This document shows, piece after piece, positions 35,201-48,365 of a stretch of 64,000 nucleotides of DNA. The stretch is taken from assembly GCF_009870125.1 (NCBI RefSeq), contig NC_046681.1:6833001-6897000 (forward strand), written 5' to 3'. The DNA comes from Drosophila pseudoobscura. Lineage: Eukaryota > Arthropoda > Insecta > Diptera > Drosophilidae. The notes under the pieces are model-generated. The model saw nothing but the letters and a program-made list of their open reading frames with translations. It had not been told where the DNA came from and ran no database searches. Position 1 is the stretch's first letter; every line of letters begins with the position of its first letter. Both the position numbers and the translations under genes were made by a program.

Positions 35201-38200
35201 AAAAAAGTAAACGAAAAAGGTCCAAAAAGTATTTCCAAATATTTTGCAATGATTTCACTTCATTTTTATATATTTTTCCAGGCATTTGTTTTGCTCCTTC
35301 CCCTCTCGAGTCCTTAGAAAGTGTTTGAATGGATACGGAAGCCAACAAAAGTCCTTTTGGCACTCGGCATATGCGACGTGGTCAAGGCGAAGATTATTAT
35401 TGAATATTTTATGGGGAAATGGGGCAACCCATCAACTCATCAACACATGCCCGCACACACAAACTCAAGCTGTGACTCCATCACACAGCTGTGGTGATAT
35501 ACAGATACTCGTGTGTGTGTCTGAATGGCCAAGCTGCAATTGCTGGTGGCACAAACAGTTTCAATGGGGCGCCCAGTGCCGCATCCGAGCACTTCACCAA
35601 GAGGAGGCAAAGGCAAGGGGGCAGGGACAGGTGCAGGGGAAGGGCAGACACAGGGACTGCGGCCAAAACGGTACTTGAAAAACGGCGCGCGAATTTGTTG
35701 CCAACTTTTTGGGCATCGCAATGATGGCCACGTTGGGCACAAGTGCCCCTGGCTCACTAATTTGATGCCTTTGCCGATGCAGTTGCCGCTTTTTTACTCG
35801 TACATACATATATGTATGTATACTCGTATATATTTTCCGGATTTGCATTGTGTGCTGCATGGACAGAGAATTTCGGAGCATTTCTGATTTGTGGAACAGC
35901 ACAGCATTTAAGAGTTAAGCTATTCATGGGACACATTCCATTATCTGTGCAATTATTGCCTATCATCCATCATCGACTAGGGTGCTTCTGTTCGCTTTCC
36001 GCTTTGGATAATTCCCAATATTGTTTACCTATGGAGAGGAAAGGAAGGGGAAGATGCTTTTAGATGCAGTACACTCGGCGATCGCCTTTGACTTTGTTTA
36101 TTCGGGCATCTATGTTTAGCGTCTGCTCACGGCTAAGATCCCTCGTGAAATTTTTCGCTTTTCCGAGCACACGCCCCCCGCCCAGGCAGTCTGCAGTCCG
36201 AAGTATTTATGATCCACATTCGCATAATTATGGCTTGTATTCGTTTCATCTTCAACGATTTCGCGGGCATGCAATATGCGCCATTAATTTGCAAGTAATT
36301 AAAATGCCTTCAAAAAATACTGCAATCCAAACCCTAAACCGAACCCAAACCGAAACCCATTTCGAGATTTGTTGGCCAAAAAAATCGGAGGTGGGACCCC
36401 GTACGAGGGTATGTCTTGGGCTTTCGGTGTCGTGGTCGTGGTCGTGTCACTTGCGTCATGCACTGCCCATTGTGGGCACGGTTTGTGCCAAGTTTTCGAA
36501 TATAAATGAAAGATACATACAACAGGCTTTTAGAGGCCTGTGGGGCAGAGGGGGTTGGTGAAGAACGACCTGCTTGGCCGCACAGAGGAAGGCGGCAGCA
36601 ATTAATGCCGAATAAAATGTAATTATACTGGCCGTATAAAAATAACCGATTTAATTTAATTCAAAATCACATTCAAAGCTAATTGAAAAGCGGCGGACGC
36701 AAGGGGCAGCCGGGCATCTGTGGGCGTGGCATGGCGTTGAAGGAAGGTGTCCGTCCGGACCGAGTTGGGATAATTAGCTACTTACTGTCGGATGTTCTCT
36801 CAAGCATTTGGCAGTAATTGCTCGAAGGGGTAGGGGTAGGGGTAGTGGGTGGAGGGGTTTCTGATAATGTATTTCAATGTGGATCGATTTGAGGCAGGTC
36901 ATACTCCTTTATACAGGAAGCAGGAGGATAGGACAACGAATCAAGTGTTCCAGCAATCTCAAAGATTTCTCGAGGCTTCAGTGGCTTTACAGAAGCAGCA
37001 GATGACCCAAAGAATTTGTTGACTCTTTTGAGTATAAAAGGAATGCTCCCATTATTACTCGTATTGGATATTCGATGATTTGTAAGAAGTACTCATAGAA
37101 TAACAAAAACCTGGAGTCTAGAGCCTGGAGTGTGTACAAAAACACATTAAATCTCGAGTGAACGAGAACACTTCAAGGTTTCGAATTATCTTAAACTCTT
37201 ATGTACATGCACATCCCTCCTTCAGGAATTCCCTTCTGCTGTTGTCATTAAAACTAAAATGTTTTGCGATGCAAGAGTACGACTCCCCTGGCACCAGCTG
37301 AAAGCTGGCAAAACTTGACTATAGCCCGTCCCGCTGTTTGTTAATTACCCGTAGAGATGCCCGTATATCTGCCCTCCTTAGCCACCACCCCCCATCCCAA
37401 ACATCCAAGGAACCCAGCCAGAGCGCAGCAGGCGGAAGTGCATCTGCGAGGACGACAACGAAAACATTTCATGGCACATTATTTTTATTAATAATTATTT
37501 CACATGCGGACCAGACGGGACCGAGAGACAGAATCGTTTGTACATCAATTTTACATGACCGGCAGTCCGGCTGTCCGCCCTCCGCCCTCCTGCCGCCTCC
37601 CTCCTCCCTCCGCCCAGCGCTGGGCTGCTCGGTCTTCAGGTCCGTCCATCTCCGGACACTGCCAACGACCAACGTGCAGCGACCAGCGACCAACGACCAA
37701 CGACGTTGACGCAAATCGAAAATGCCAACTGTTCGCTCGGTTTGTTGCTCCTCCCCGATTTGCGGTATCATTATTTCAGTTTTCCGTTGCCGTTGCCGTT
37801 GCCATTGCCATTGCTGCTGTCTTTTATCTGGTTTTGCTGTTTGCCTGTCAACGGCCACAGAGACAACAGGAACGACAGCAACAATGTCAGATGCCGCATG
37901 CGGGGAGCGCACTCGCACTCGCACACCCTTGCGTCCCGTGTCCCGAGTCCCCTTGGTATGACTTTTGGCTCTGGGTATTCGGTATAGGCGGTGCTAGTCT
38001 TTGAGTAGTACAAATATTAATCATAAGTCCGAAATAAAGGGGTTTCCCATCCCCCAGGCACTACGTGTAACGATCGTCTCCTCGTTTCTCCTCCCCTGTT
38101 GGGTACACCTTTACGGATAAATTAATAATTATTAAATCAAATATTAACAACACAATCGGACAGGCTATTTATGAATGAATCTTCGTGTCGGGTAGGGTAT

Positions 38201-41200
38201 CCTATGGTCGGAACACTCGACTGTGGCCTGCTTCTTTCTATTTATTCTGCTTGGGTTCTCGGGTTCGTTCGCTCTATTTTAATAAGCCTTCAGGTGCAGC
38301 GGCAAATGAGCCATGAATTATTCGCCTCTCACATAAATAATTGTAATTTCGGGTTCTTCGTTTCGTTTAAAAATAAACCCACGTTTTGGCTCGAACTATG
38401 TGCCGAAAGATCAGGCGTCAGCAGTGCAGCCCTTGAACGATTATGTAACTGGTGGAAGGTGGACCTTGGAAAGGTTACAAGTGCCTGGGTTGGGAGAGCC
38501 CTCGGAAAAGGAGTGATGAAGGTGGTTTCCTTTGGTTTCGTTTGAGCAACCTCTCCATGGCGTTAATCCCTACCAACAATCCTGTTATTCAATCCGTTTA
38601 CTCGCACATATGTATATATGCATCATCCTCATCAGAATCGTATCCGCTTCGTTCTGTTGAACCGCCAATGGCAGAGATAAATCATGGAAAACCAATTTCC
38701 AATTTCGTGGAATGGTGGCAGGATTCTCTAAGCTTTAAACCCAGCGAACCCACCCCCCGCCGAAACCCACTCCGAATCCTGCCAGAGAATTAGGGTAATC
38801 GCTGCTTGGGGTATCACTACTGGCCCATTCCATCCCCATCCCGTGCCCACCACCACCTCCAACTCCTCCTCCGACCTGACAGAATGTCTGACAGCTCTAA
38901 CCCGATTCTGTGTGTGCTCTGATTCGGACGACCTTATCGACTAACAGTTTGTCCTTGCTTCCCTTCGGTTGACATTTTCAGCTGGCATATTTTTGTTTTG
39001 TTCTTTCCGTTTCTCCTGCTGGTGGACCCGAAGGAAAAACCACAGAAAATGCAGAACAAGGGAACAAGGGCTAAGGTCGCGGCGGAGGCGGCTCCTTATG
39101 CACTCAGAGAAAGCTTAGTTGCGAAATGTTGTGGGGTGTTTTAATCGAGGAATTTAATTCCGTGGATCTCTAGGAAAACAGTCACCTTGATTACCCTTAA
39201 TATTTATCGCTGTTTGCTCGGATCCGAGTGGTTTCCTTGGTGAATCTCGTTTACACAAAAGAGTTGAAGTTTTCAATCAAATATCATCCATCGATGTCTA
39301 CTCCTATTGCTTCCTATATTTTCTCTCAGTGTCGATTCAATTTTATCAGTCGTTAGGCTACAGCTTTCGCTTTTTTTAGGTTCTTCTTTTTGAACATTTT
39401 TGTTTTGATTTTTGTTTTTTTTTCCCTGTTCTTTTGTTCCTCGTAAAAAGTAACAAAAATCTGACAACATTTTTTTGCGTTTTGTGTTTTGTTTTCAGAC
39501 GCGTTGAATAAAAAGAAAATAAATAAAAATAAGACACACACACACACACAGCCATAGGAGCACACCAGATACAAATACATATGTATTAATATAAATAAAG
39601 CCAAAAGTAAAAGAGCCAACAGCGACGTTACCAAAAACAAAACTTCGTCCACTTCGCCCTCCTTCGCCCTCATGGCTATACCATCTCCAGGATGGTTTTC
39701 CCCCACCCTCTCCCTTGCCCCCCATTCACTTTTCCCGCCTGTTTGTCTGGCCAGTCTCTGGCGTTGCTCTGCCGTTTCTCTGGCTCTCTGCCGGCGTTGC
39801 TGCTCTGGCCTTTTATTGTTTGCTGTTTTCTGTTTTCCACGTCCGCGAGTCGCACCGACCCTCCACCTCCCGCACCCGTCTGTGCACCTTCTTTTTTTAT
39901 GAATGAACGGGAATTTCGCCAGCGGCATTCAGGGAAAAAAGGCAAAAGGAAAATCAAAAATAAAAATCAAAAGGAAATAGATAAGCAACAACAGTCCAAC
40001 AAGCAGAAGACAAACATTTAGACGCGTGAAATTTGTAAATGGAAAATCATTTAAAAGCAACAAAATAAAGTGTGAGACGGAGAGTAGGGGCGGGTGAGCC
40101 GTCTGCTGCCATACGAGAGCTCGGCCAACGCAAATCGTTGGCCAAAAGAAGCATTAACACGTCAAAACGCTCACGCGAGCTGACACCTCCATCCTCCCAT
40201 CCCCTCCAGTGGTGTCCTTTCTTTTGGTTTTCGTGAAGCAGGGCCAGAGAGGGCCCAAGTTTACTTGGAATTGGTAACAGGAGATGCATTACATCAGCTC
40301 TGCCAACAGTTTCCAAAGTCGTGCGAAACTACAAATATTGGTGTATTCTTGGTTTCAATCAAACCGGAAGCCATCAAATTTTTGGTCAAACTGTCAATCC
40401 TTACATCTTCTGTGAATCAACATTCCGCTGATTCTAACCAGAGTGTGTTGCGGTGCTCTTAAAGAGGTACAGTGGTACTTCTAAGCCCTTCCACTGTCTG
40501 AAACAGTCTGTAACGGGGTGATGCCATATGGCAGCTATCTTGTTTATCCTTCCATGTCTGAGAGTCAGTTTCTATGGAAACAAGTCCTTCAGATGTTAAG
40601 CTGAAACTTTGCGCAGATTACTGCATTCCTGTATTCAAGGTTCAGACTGTTTATGATTCATATATTATGAATGTAACTATAAAAGGAAAGATCGCTGGTT
40701 CATAGACATTAACATAGGTCACGGGCCACGCCGCAAACAATACAGAGGTCCTTGAAGGAAGCCTGTCAACGCATTTGATGTACATCCATTAGGTGTCATT
40801 ATCAGGATGAGTGAGCGAAGTTTGTTGTAGTTGGCTTTCCCATAAATAGTGTATGGGTGAGTGTATACACTCAACTCAGTAGCGTCATCATCATTTAGGG
40901 TACTCCCACTCTAATCCTGAATAAATGATCCAAAAAAGAAGAGATAATCCCACCAAACGGCTAACGATAGGTCTAACACAGGTCTTCGGCTCTGGCGTTC
41001 AGCCACCGCCGCGTCATCATGAGCCAGCCAGCCTGGATTCTTCTCCTCGAGGTCTATCCAAACCTCAAATACATTGTTTTACTCTTCCCATTCTCTTAAT
41101 GGTACACCATCTAACCATATAGAACTACGACCATACACAGTACTTCTAGCCAGCTCGAGGTTGAGGTTCGTGGTTCGAGGTTCGATGTTGCGAACGAACC

Positions 41201-41250
41201 TGCTCGACCGTGTGTATTTTTCGGCAGCGAAGCTCTTTTCGCTCAAATAC
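29240..41250. other. gene desert, 12 kb
   Basis: No coding exon could be supported. ORFs such as 31549-32058 and 37504-38004 have non-ATG starts or atypical composition and no recognisable motif. There is a TATAAATA at 29777-29784, split DRE-like motifs near 29320-29375, CA/TG tracts (about 32840-32875), a CTTTT repeat (about 32230-32270) and a palindromic CATACGC motif at 33396. This could be cis-regulatory DNA or an intron of an unseen gene. Confidence 0.5.
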
Positions 41251-41771
41251 AATTTCAGTCGTTGCTCATACGCCGCGTGGTTGCAGCTCATACAGGAGCG
41301 CGTTCGTGAGAGTGCCTCTCTCTCCCTTCGAATACGTTTGAATTAACGTTCTTTTTCGAAGCGGCGGAAATTCAGGATTGAGATTCGAAGCACTATTTGT
41401 GGCCGTTGGCCAGAAAACGAGTCGAAGGTGGAAAACACAGCGCTTTTCCCGCTTTTCGTTGGCGGCTTCCGTTTCGTCATTTGTTGTTGCTTCGAGGCGC
41501 GTGTGCTCGGAAAATACTGTGCGTGGATTCAAACAAAAAGTGGAAACAAATTCAAATATTTTGTAAATAAAGCTTCAGCTAATATCTTGAAAAAGTGATT
41601 AAATTTATTTGATTTTTGTTGAGTATTGAATATATTCAACAAACACTAGAACCCAGAACCAAACATATCGTCAATGAAGAGATCCCAAACATTTCGGAGT
41701 TTAGTCTGCGCCCGCCCTCAAGCGATTTAATGGCCCGGCCGACAATGCGGATGAGTGTACAATATTCCAAC
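41251..41771 (+). promoter_or_regulatory. candidate promoter and noncoding first exon of CaMKMT
   Basis: An initiator-like TTTCAGTCG lies at about 41253-41261, next to a CATACGCCGCG motif. About 515 nt of UTR-like sequence follows, ending at a consensus donor AAC|GTAAGC (41772). The next good plus-strand acceptor before a coding exon is CCCTTTCCAG at 54542, which starts the exon carrying the CaMKMT start codon. The join would make a 12.8-kb first intron. Short upstream ORFs are present and all close before 54606. The join is inference from splice sites only, so another client gene is possible. Confidence 0.4.
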
Positions 41772-44700
41772 GTAAGCATTTCGAATCCTTTGTGTGTTTA
41801 GATCTGTACATTCCGTAAAACAATATTCTGCAGTTCATCAACTTTTGGGGCATTTAATGTCTGTTTTTTATTTGTTTGTGGAACAATCGTTTCGCTGGGT
41901 ACCCGAAAAATGTGTTGCTGGAAATTGAATTTTAGAATATGTACATATTTCCCGTGATAAGTTTCCTCTTATCTAGTGCCCCCCAAAGGCCGTTTAAGGC
42001 CACTTCGTTATCAATAACAGTAAAGCATAATTTAACTTATCTAACTCCCGGTGACTTTTAGTAAAGCCGTGGAACGTAAGGTCACCGTTTGGGCGTTAGT
42101 TCGCAGCTAAAATAAATATTATCTTTGGCAGCACTTTTCAGTTGCTAGCAAAAGTCCAAAGGTGTTCGGAAATATCACTCCCCCACTCTCCTGACTGCTC
42201 ATTCCTGACTCGAAAGGTTGCCTCTCGGAGAACTCTCTTGGTCGAGTGAAACTGAGAGAGCACCAAGAGGCAGAGCCGTGCTTCGAGTAGTCTCTCCTAC
42301 TAAAATAAAGTTACTATGTGAAGGAAAGTTCTTGAAAGTTCAATTGCATACTGTCGTATTTATTTCATCATAAATTTATCGCTCTTATGAGTGAAAGATA
42401 AACAAAACAAATAAAGCAAAAGTCCATCGATTGGGTTGAATGGAAACTTTGAGAGATTGAAGTTTCGATTGGAGGGGATCTAACAGACAGTTCCTTTGAT
42501 CAACTACAAGTTTTTATGGATACTTTGTGGGCCGTGGAACAGTCAATTTTAGTATTGCTTCGTTCTCTTCCATCTATACTTTGTAGAGTCTGTAGGCACC
42601 TCTATTAACCATTGATTAATGGCTACTAGTCGCATACGTTACGTATACGTAACAAGCAATTAACAATGCAAAGACGCTTCTATTGTCTTGCATTTCTTAT
42701 GAAAACTTCACACAATTGGAGACTCCTACAATGCCACACATAAACAATTATTAAGATTATTCTCTATCCGAATCGAGGGTATTCAGAGTTTAATTGAGCT
42801 CGGACCCACCCCACAAATCGCCGCAAATCCCCACTCATTCCCAGAGTCCCCCCGGATTCCCATTCGCCTTTGGGCTGGCAGATCTCGATTCCATTTGTCA
42901 ATCGCTTTCAATTACATTTAATTTACGCTCAATGATTTCCAGGCATTTCCCATTTGGTCAACTAAGGACACTGGCCCTGCCCCTGCCCCTGCCCCCCATG
43001 TTGTGGCTTTCCTGCGGTTTTCCCTTTTATGTGCTTTTCCCTGTTTGTTGGCCTTCTCCTGAGCTCAAGTTTTGCCCACTGTTTAAAGTTTTCTTGCTGC
43101 CGTCCCGTCCCGTCCCCGTTTTATGGGCTAATTAAAGCCAACTGTCGCATTAAATTTTGCTGTGCCATAAAAAGCGGAGAGAGCAGAACGGCAGAAGAGC
43201 CACCATTTTCTATTTATTTGGTTTAAAGTTCATGCTACGCATAAAAATGTCTGTTGTTGATGATGAGGAGCACACTTGAAAGAGATTTATGGCACCGATT
43301 CGATGATGGACTGAAGAAGACGTCTCGAACGAGACGAACTTTGATTGAGTGAGAGGGCGCATTAGGTGGGCGGAGGTATTATGTCCTCTCAGGATGCCGA
43401 ATAATTGGCCGCTGGAGCGCCGCACGTGTTCAACTGTCTTGTCTGTGTATCTTTGCTTTTTCCTGCTTTCCTCTTCCGATTCTCATCTGCGAATGGCACT
43501 AATGTCACGCTGATGAGTATTAATTGAGTACAGGCTGCACACGGACACAGCGCCAGAGACGGGCACACTCTCTCGCACTTGTACCCACACCCATACCCAG
43601 AGCCACCCCACGGATCTACAGCTTTGGGGGCTATAAATCTAACCGGCACTCCTACACCCCCACAGAAACACATGGCTAGGCCTCTTCCCCCCCCGCACCG
43701 CACTCACACTCAAAAGTGGACACAGCCACAGAGACGGCGTGTGGCAAGCGGCTAGCGTCATGCGGCATGCGGCATGTGGCGTACGGCTACGGCTACGGCA
43801 CACGGTCACATGCCTGCCGTCTTTTGAATGCACTGTGAAAAGTGAGGGGACAGATTAGAGGCACCATCCGTTTTTCTCCACATTTTTGGGGTGAGACCTA
43901 TGCGGCTAGAGACCCCATTGATCTACTCTGTTGTCTGCCTGAGTGGAGCTAAGCAAGTAGCAAGTCCTATCGCTACTAAGACAGATACATCCTGTACTTA
44001 CGTCGAGGTATTAATCGCCCAGGACTCTAAAGCACTGCCTTCGATAAATCCCTCATAATCTGGGCTATTCTGGTGACTGACATCGATAAGTTATTGTATC
44101 CTCTCTTCGCTGAAGCCATGCTTTAAAGACTAAGTCCGTGTCGGGTTCTGTTCTATTTCGACTGATAGCCGGGAGACGTGTCCGGAGACGGCTACGGCTC
44201 TCATGCTCTCGCAACAATGTGGAAGGCAAAGTCGTCCTTTAGACTATTGGCTATTAAAGACTCCTGGCTCTCCTTTGCTTGTGTCCTATTTGGCAACTAC
44301 TATGTAGCTTACGTGGTATGAAAGGAGTGTTAAAAAGGCTGCTAAAGTTCAGCTGCAAATACAGGTTGAAGATAGCCCAGAGCCCAGAAAGATGGAGGGT
44401 AACATTTGATGTGTGTTTTCCTTTTCTGGGTTTCCTCCTTTTGATCTGGCTTGTAGTTTACGGCAGCTACAAGCACCTGCAAGTGAAATGCCATAAAAAA
44501 GAGCTGGTTCCAAGCAACATCCTTGACTTTTCAGTAGTGGCCATGTGAGGGAGTTGCAGGCCAGCTTTGACAGCCAGAAACCGGAACGAATCTGAGGTGC
44601 CAGTCGAAGTGGATGCAAACTTTGACAGCGGCATGAGAAAGCGGTCCTTTCATCCATCGTGCTCGTATGGCTTTGGTTTCAATTCAATTTTACGAGAATT

Positions 44701-47700
44701 TCTCCCGATGCATTCTTCTGCCTTTGGGCCTGGCGGCTGATGGTTTCGTGACTTGTTTTGACCATGTGTGCTCTTTGTGTGCCCCGCGGGGGGTGTGCTT
44801 CGGGTGTGCCGCCACTTGCTTGGGTCCAAGCAATTAGTGCAAGCGAGACGCACTCGCACATAGGCCCCGGCTTTGTTATCGCTCCATGGCCCTGCTCGCA
44901 CATGGCGCATGTGTCTCGAATGTGTGTGGCGGCAGCGTAGCTGTGTTTAAACAGTTGGCGTCAAAATTATAATTAAAACGTGCATCACAGCCGTGAGCGG
45001 CCGCACAGCATGTCACAATTTGTTGTTGCCCCTGGGCCTGCCCCTGCCACGCCTATTGCTGCTGCCGCTTACGAAACGTTCTCAATTTATCGGCAAATTC
45101 AGCTATCATCCATGGCCTCTGCCCCCAAGCGGGGGGAGGGCACTTGACAGCGCGTCCTTGTAACTTAATTGAATTTTTATTGCCAAGTTTGCATAATGTA
45201 AGCCGTCTCGGAACGGGAAGAGCACTTGGGGCAAGGCATCGCCTCGCCCGCCATTGTTGCGCGTCGGTGGTCGGTCCGATGATGCGGCGAGGTATACGTA
45301 ATCAGCGAGAATTGCGCATACGCAGCGTCAGCCCAAAAAGTAAACCCCGAAATGCAGTCACCCATTAAGCGGCGATAAGCTGCGGCAGCAGGACTGTACC
45401 GCAAAAAAGTGCAGTGACAGTGCCAGTGGAAAGGACAGGACACGTAATAATCAACTAACGAACCAACTAACTCTTTCTATTTCCATTTCTGCTGCAGTCA
45501 ATGTCCTGATTTTGCGATAAGCCTGGGCACGCCCCTGCGGTTTTCCTTGCCGCGGTCATGCAGGGGCATGACATGTGCGCTTGGCGACTTTTGTGTGGGG
45601 ACTGGGGAGGGGGAGAGGCCTAGATGATCGATAAATAATTATCCTTTTGTAAATTTCAGTAAAACAGCAGAATAATTCGATTCCATAAGAGCTATTGTAT
45701 TATTCACCTTCAAAAATAGCACATTTTTCCCATGAAAATTGCCAAAAATATTTCCTAGAGGACCTCCTTAGGAGAGCTTCATTCAGTCGGTGAGTCAGTC
45801 AGTCTGTCCGTCAGTCAGTTCATCTATCAGTCAGTTTCGGTACATTGTAGCTGCCCCGTCCTTTCGCTCAGTGGCCCCCCTGAGTGCCGTTCGCCAAAAA
45901 GTTGCATGCGTCAAGCTTGCAGCTTGGGGCATTCTGTTTTTGCTGTTGCCGCTGCTTTCCCCCTTGACTTGTGACGCGGACACGCGAGCGGGCTCAGCGG
46001 GCAGGCCACCCACGGACAGTATCCCTGCCATGTGTCAAAGTTCATTAGGAATTGTATCTGTGCAGGACGAGTATGTATAGATTCAAATACACTCGTATTT
46101 CGTTTCCCTTCGCCATCAGAGCCCTCAGAGCCCCTGTGATATTTGAGATTGAAAATAAAACAAGACACAAAATACGAGGAAATTGTAAATTGTAAATTGT
46201 AAATTGAATTTCCTGCCACATAAAATGCAATTCTGCACTCAAAGGGATCAGAGGTCGGCCCTGTCTCAATGGGAAAAGATTACTACTGTACGAGTACCCG
46301 AGTATTGTATTGTTATTTGATTTATGGAAAGCACCGGCTCGTTCTTCTTTGTTTTTGCTGTTCAGATCAACTTTATATTACATATATTTTGCAATTGAGA
46401 GATTTATGGCCAATGCCAATGCCAATGCTGGTTGTTTGTCCAATGCTCGGGTGGCATGGCCGTTTGAACTATTACCGATGTTACCCATGCGATAGGTTAT
46501 TGCTTTCCTGCCTCCAGCTATGATGGATTGCACTAGAGAGCAAGATTCGTGTGGCATCTTGCCGTGCAGATTGACATTGAATTGGCAGTTATTGCTTGCG
46601 TTTGGGTGCGTCTATCCCTAACCAACGTCAATGGAAAATATATTACAACCCATCCAGCAGAAATAAGGGTATCTATCTATTCGTTTTGTTCAGTGCACCA
46701 CACTTTAAGGGGCAGCCAAGTCGGCGACAACCGCATTCAAATTATCCCCCCACAAATCAAAATCCGAGCCCATAATATTTCAATTGGAATTATCAAGTTC
46801 GATTACCGTCATATTATCGCTGATAGCTGACGCGACTTTCCAAAAATAGCCTTAAATTACCTCATATATTATCGCCGTCAGAAAAGGTATTACATTGTCA
46901 GAGTTAGAGTTGAAAAGTGTCTAGATTGGGGGCCGTACTCATGATCAAGATTAGCCTCATAGTCGGTCAGTGGTGGCTGGAGGAGATTGATTTGGAAGCA
47001 TATTTTCAGTGAAATTAGCAGTTTATGCTGCTCCGTCGCGGCGGTCTATTGGGGCCTCTATCTGAAGCGGCTTTAACCTCCGACCCAGTGTTGACCTGCC
47101 TTTGCCCCGCACGTCTATCTCCCACTGCCCCTGCCACAGATTGTGTTGTAGCCGTGGCTGTGCGTGCAGTCACTGGGGCGTGCGTGCGCCTTTCCAGCTG
47201 AGTGATGAAAGCATTTAGGCAGACTCCTCCATGTACCTCTGCTGCCACTCTTTCCCTGGCCCCCAGTTTACTCGGCAAAGGACCACTTATGCGGCACGCA
47301 GAAGAAGCTCCGGCATCGACATTGGCATCCTTTGTGCCCCTCACCTCAGAAGTACTTAGCCAGAGACAGCCAGAGACTGTGTCTGTTACTGTTGCTGTGG
47401 AGTGGCAACTGGCTGATACCTCGTAGGAGCTCATGCAGCTCCCATCGGCCATTTCCATTGCTTACCAGCTTATGCCTGATGCTAGTCGGATTCTACGAAA
47501 ACTTCGCTCAAGAGCTCAAGCCCTCTCTTGGACTTTACAAATTGGTTTATCTCTCGTTGGGCCTTTGCCATAACCATTTCAAGTCCTGTTCAGCCTCGTG
47601 GAGGGGGAAAGCATGCTGAAATTTAACCAGAATCCCAGAGTCGTCGGTGGAGCATTGACTCACGTCAGAATTTTGCCTTGCGGCTGGGTTTGTGCACCTG

Positions 47701-47833
47701 AGGCAGGCTACATAGCCGCTGGCCCCTGCCCCTGCCCCTGCTCCCACACACTCACTGGGAAATAGACATGACTGGTGGCTGACTATTTATAGACTTGGCA
47801 GAGTGTCCGTGTGTACCATGTTGCCACGTACAC

Positions 47834-47898
47834 CCATGTCCCATGTCCCCTGTCCCATGTCCCTTGTCCCATGTCCCATGTCCCATGCTCCATGTCCC
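47834..47898. repeat. TCCCATG(T) minisatellite
   Basis: About nine tandem copies of a 7-8-bp CCCATGT-type unit, slightly degenerate. It is noncoding. Confidence 0.85.
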
Positions 47899-48307
47899 TT
47901 CTTCCTTCGTCCATCCTGTCCGTGTCTCTGTCCCACACATTTGACTGAGTTGCTAGTTGAAGCGAGAGAATTGTCTCCATGCCACTCACACACACACACA
48001 CCCACACACACACACACACTTGTATCGTGTACATTCAGTACTGTTCTGTACTGTACCACAAACACAGGCACATAAACATACACTTGTATGAAAACTACAC
48101 GAATGTTTATGGCGCAAACTATTTTCCTGTTTATTTATTGATGCGTCTATTTGTTATTGTTGCTGTTTTGTGCGGGAAAGGGGAAAGTGGAAAGTGGAAA
48201 GGAGAAAGCCGGAGGATGGAGAATGGAGGCTGGCGGAATGCGGAAAAATCTGATTTTCCAGTTTTTTAGTTGTTGCCTAATAATCGTAATATTTAATAGT
48301 GGCATCT

Positions 48308-48365
48308 GGGGCAGGAGCAGGGACAGGAGCAGGGGCAGGAGCAGGAGCAGGAGCAGGGGCAGAGG
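48308..48365. repeat. GGGGCAGGAGCA minisatellite
   Basis: About nine tandem hexamer units of GGAGCA/GGGGCA type. It is noncoding. Confidence 0.85.

Noticed and set aside
37504..38004. 166-codon plus-strand ORF
   Set aside because: The composition is that of CCTCC and CCGTTG repeats and nothing protein-like is conserved. Frames on both strands are open.
44550..44580. CCAGCTTTGACA resembling a mir-2 family mature sequence
   Set aside because: The match to the seed region is partial and no hairpin arm was found nearby.
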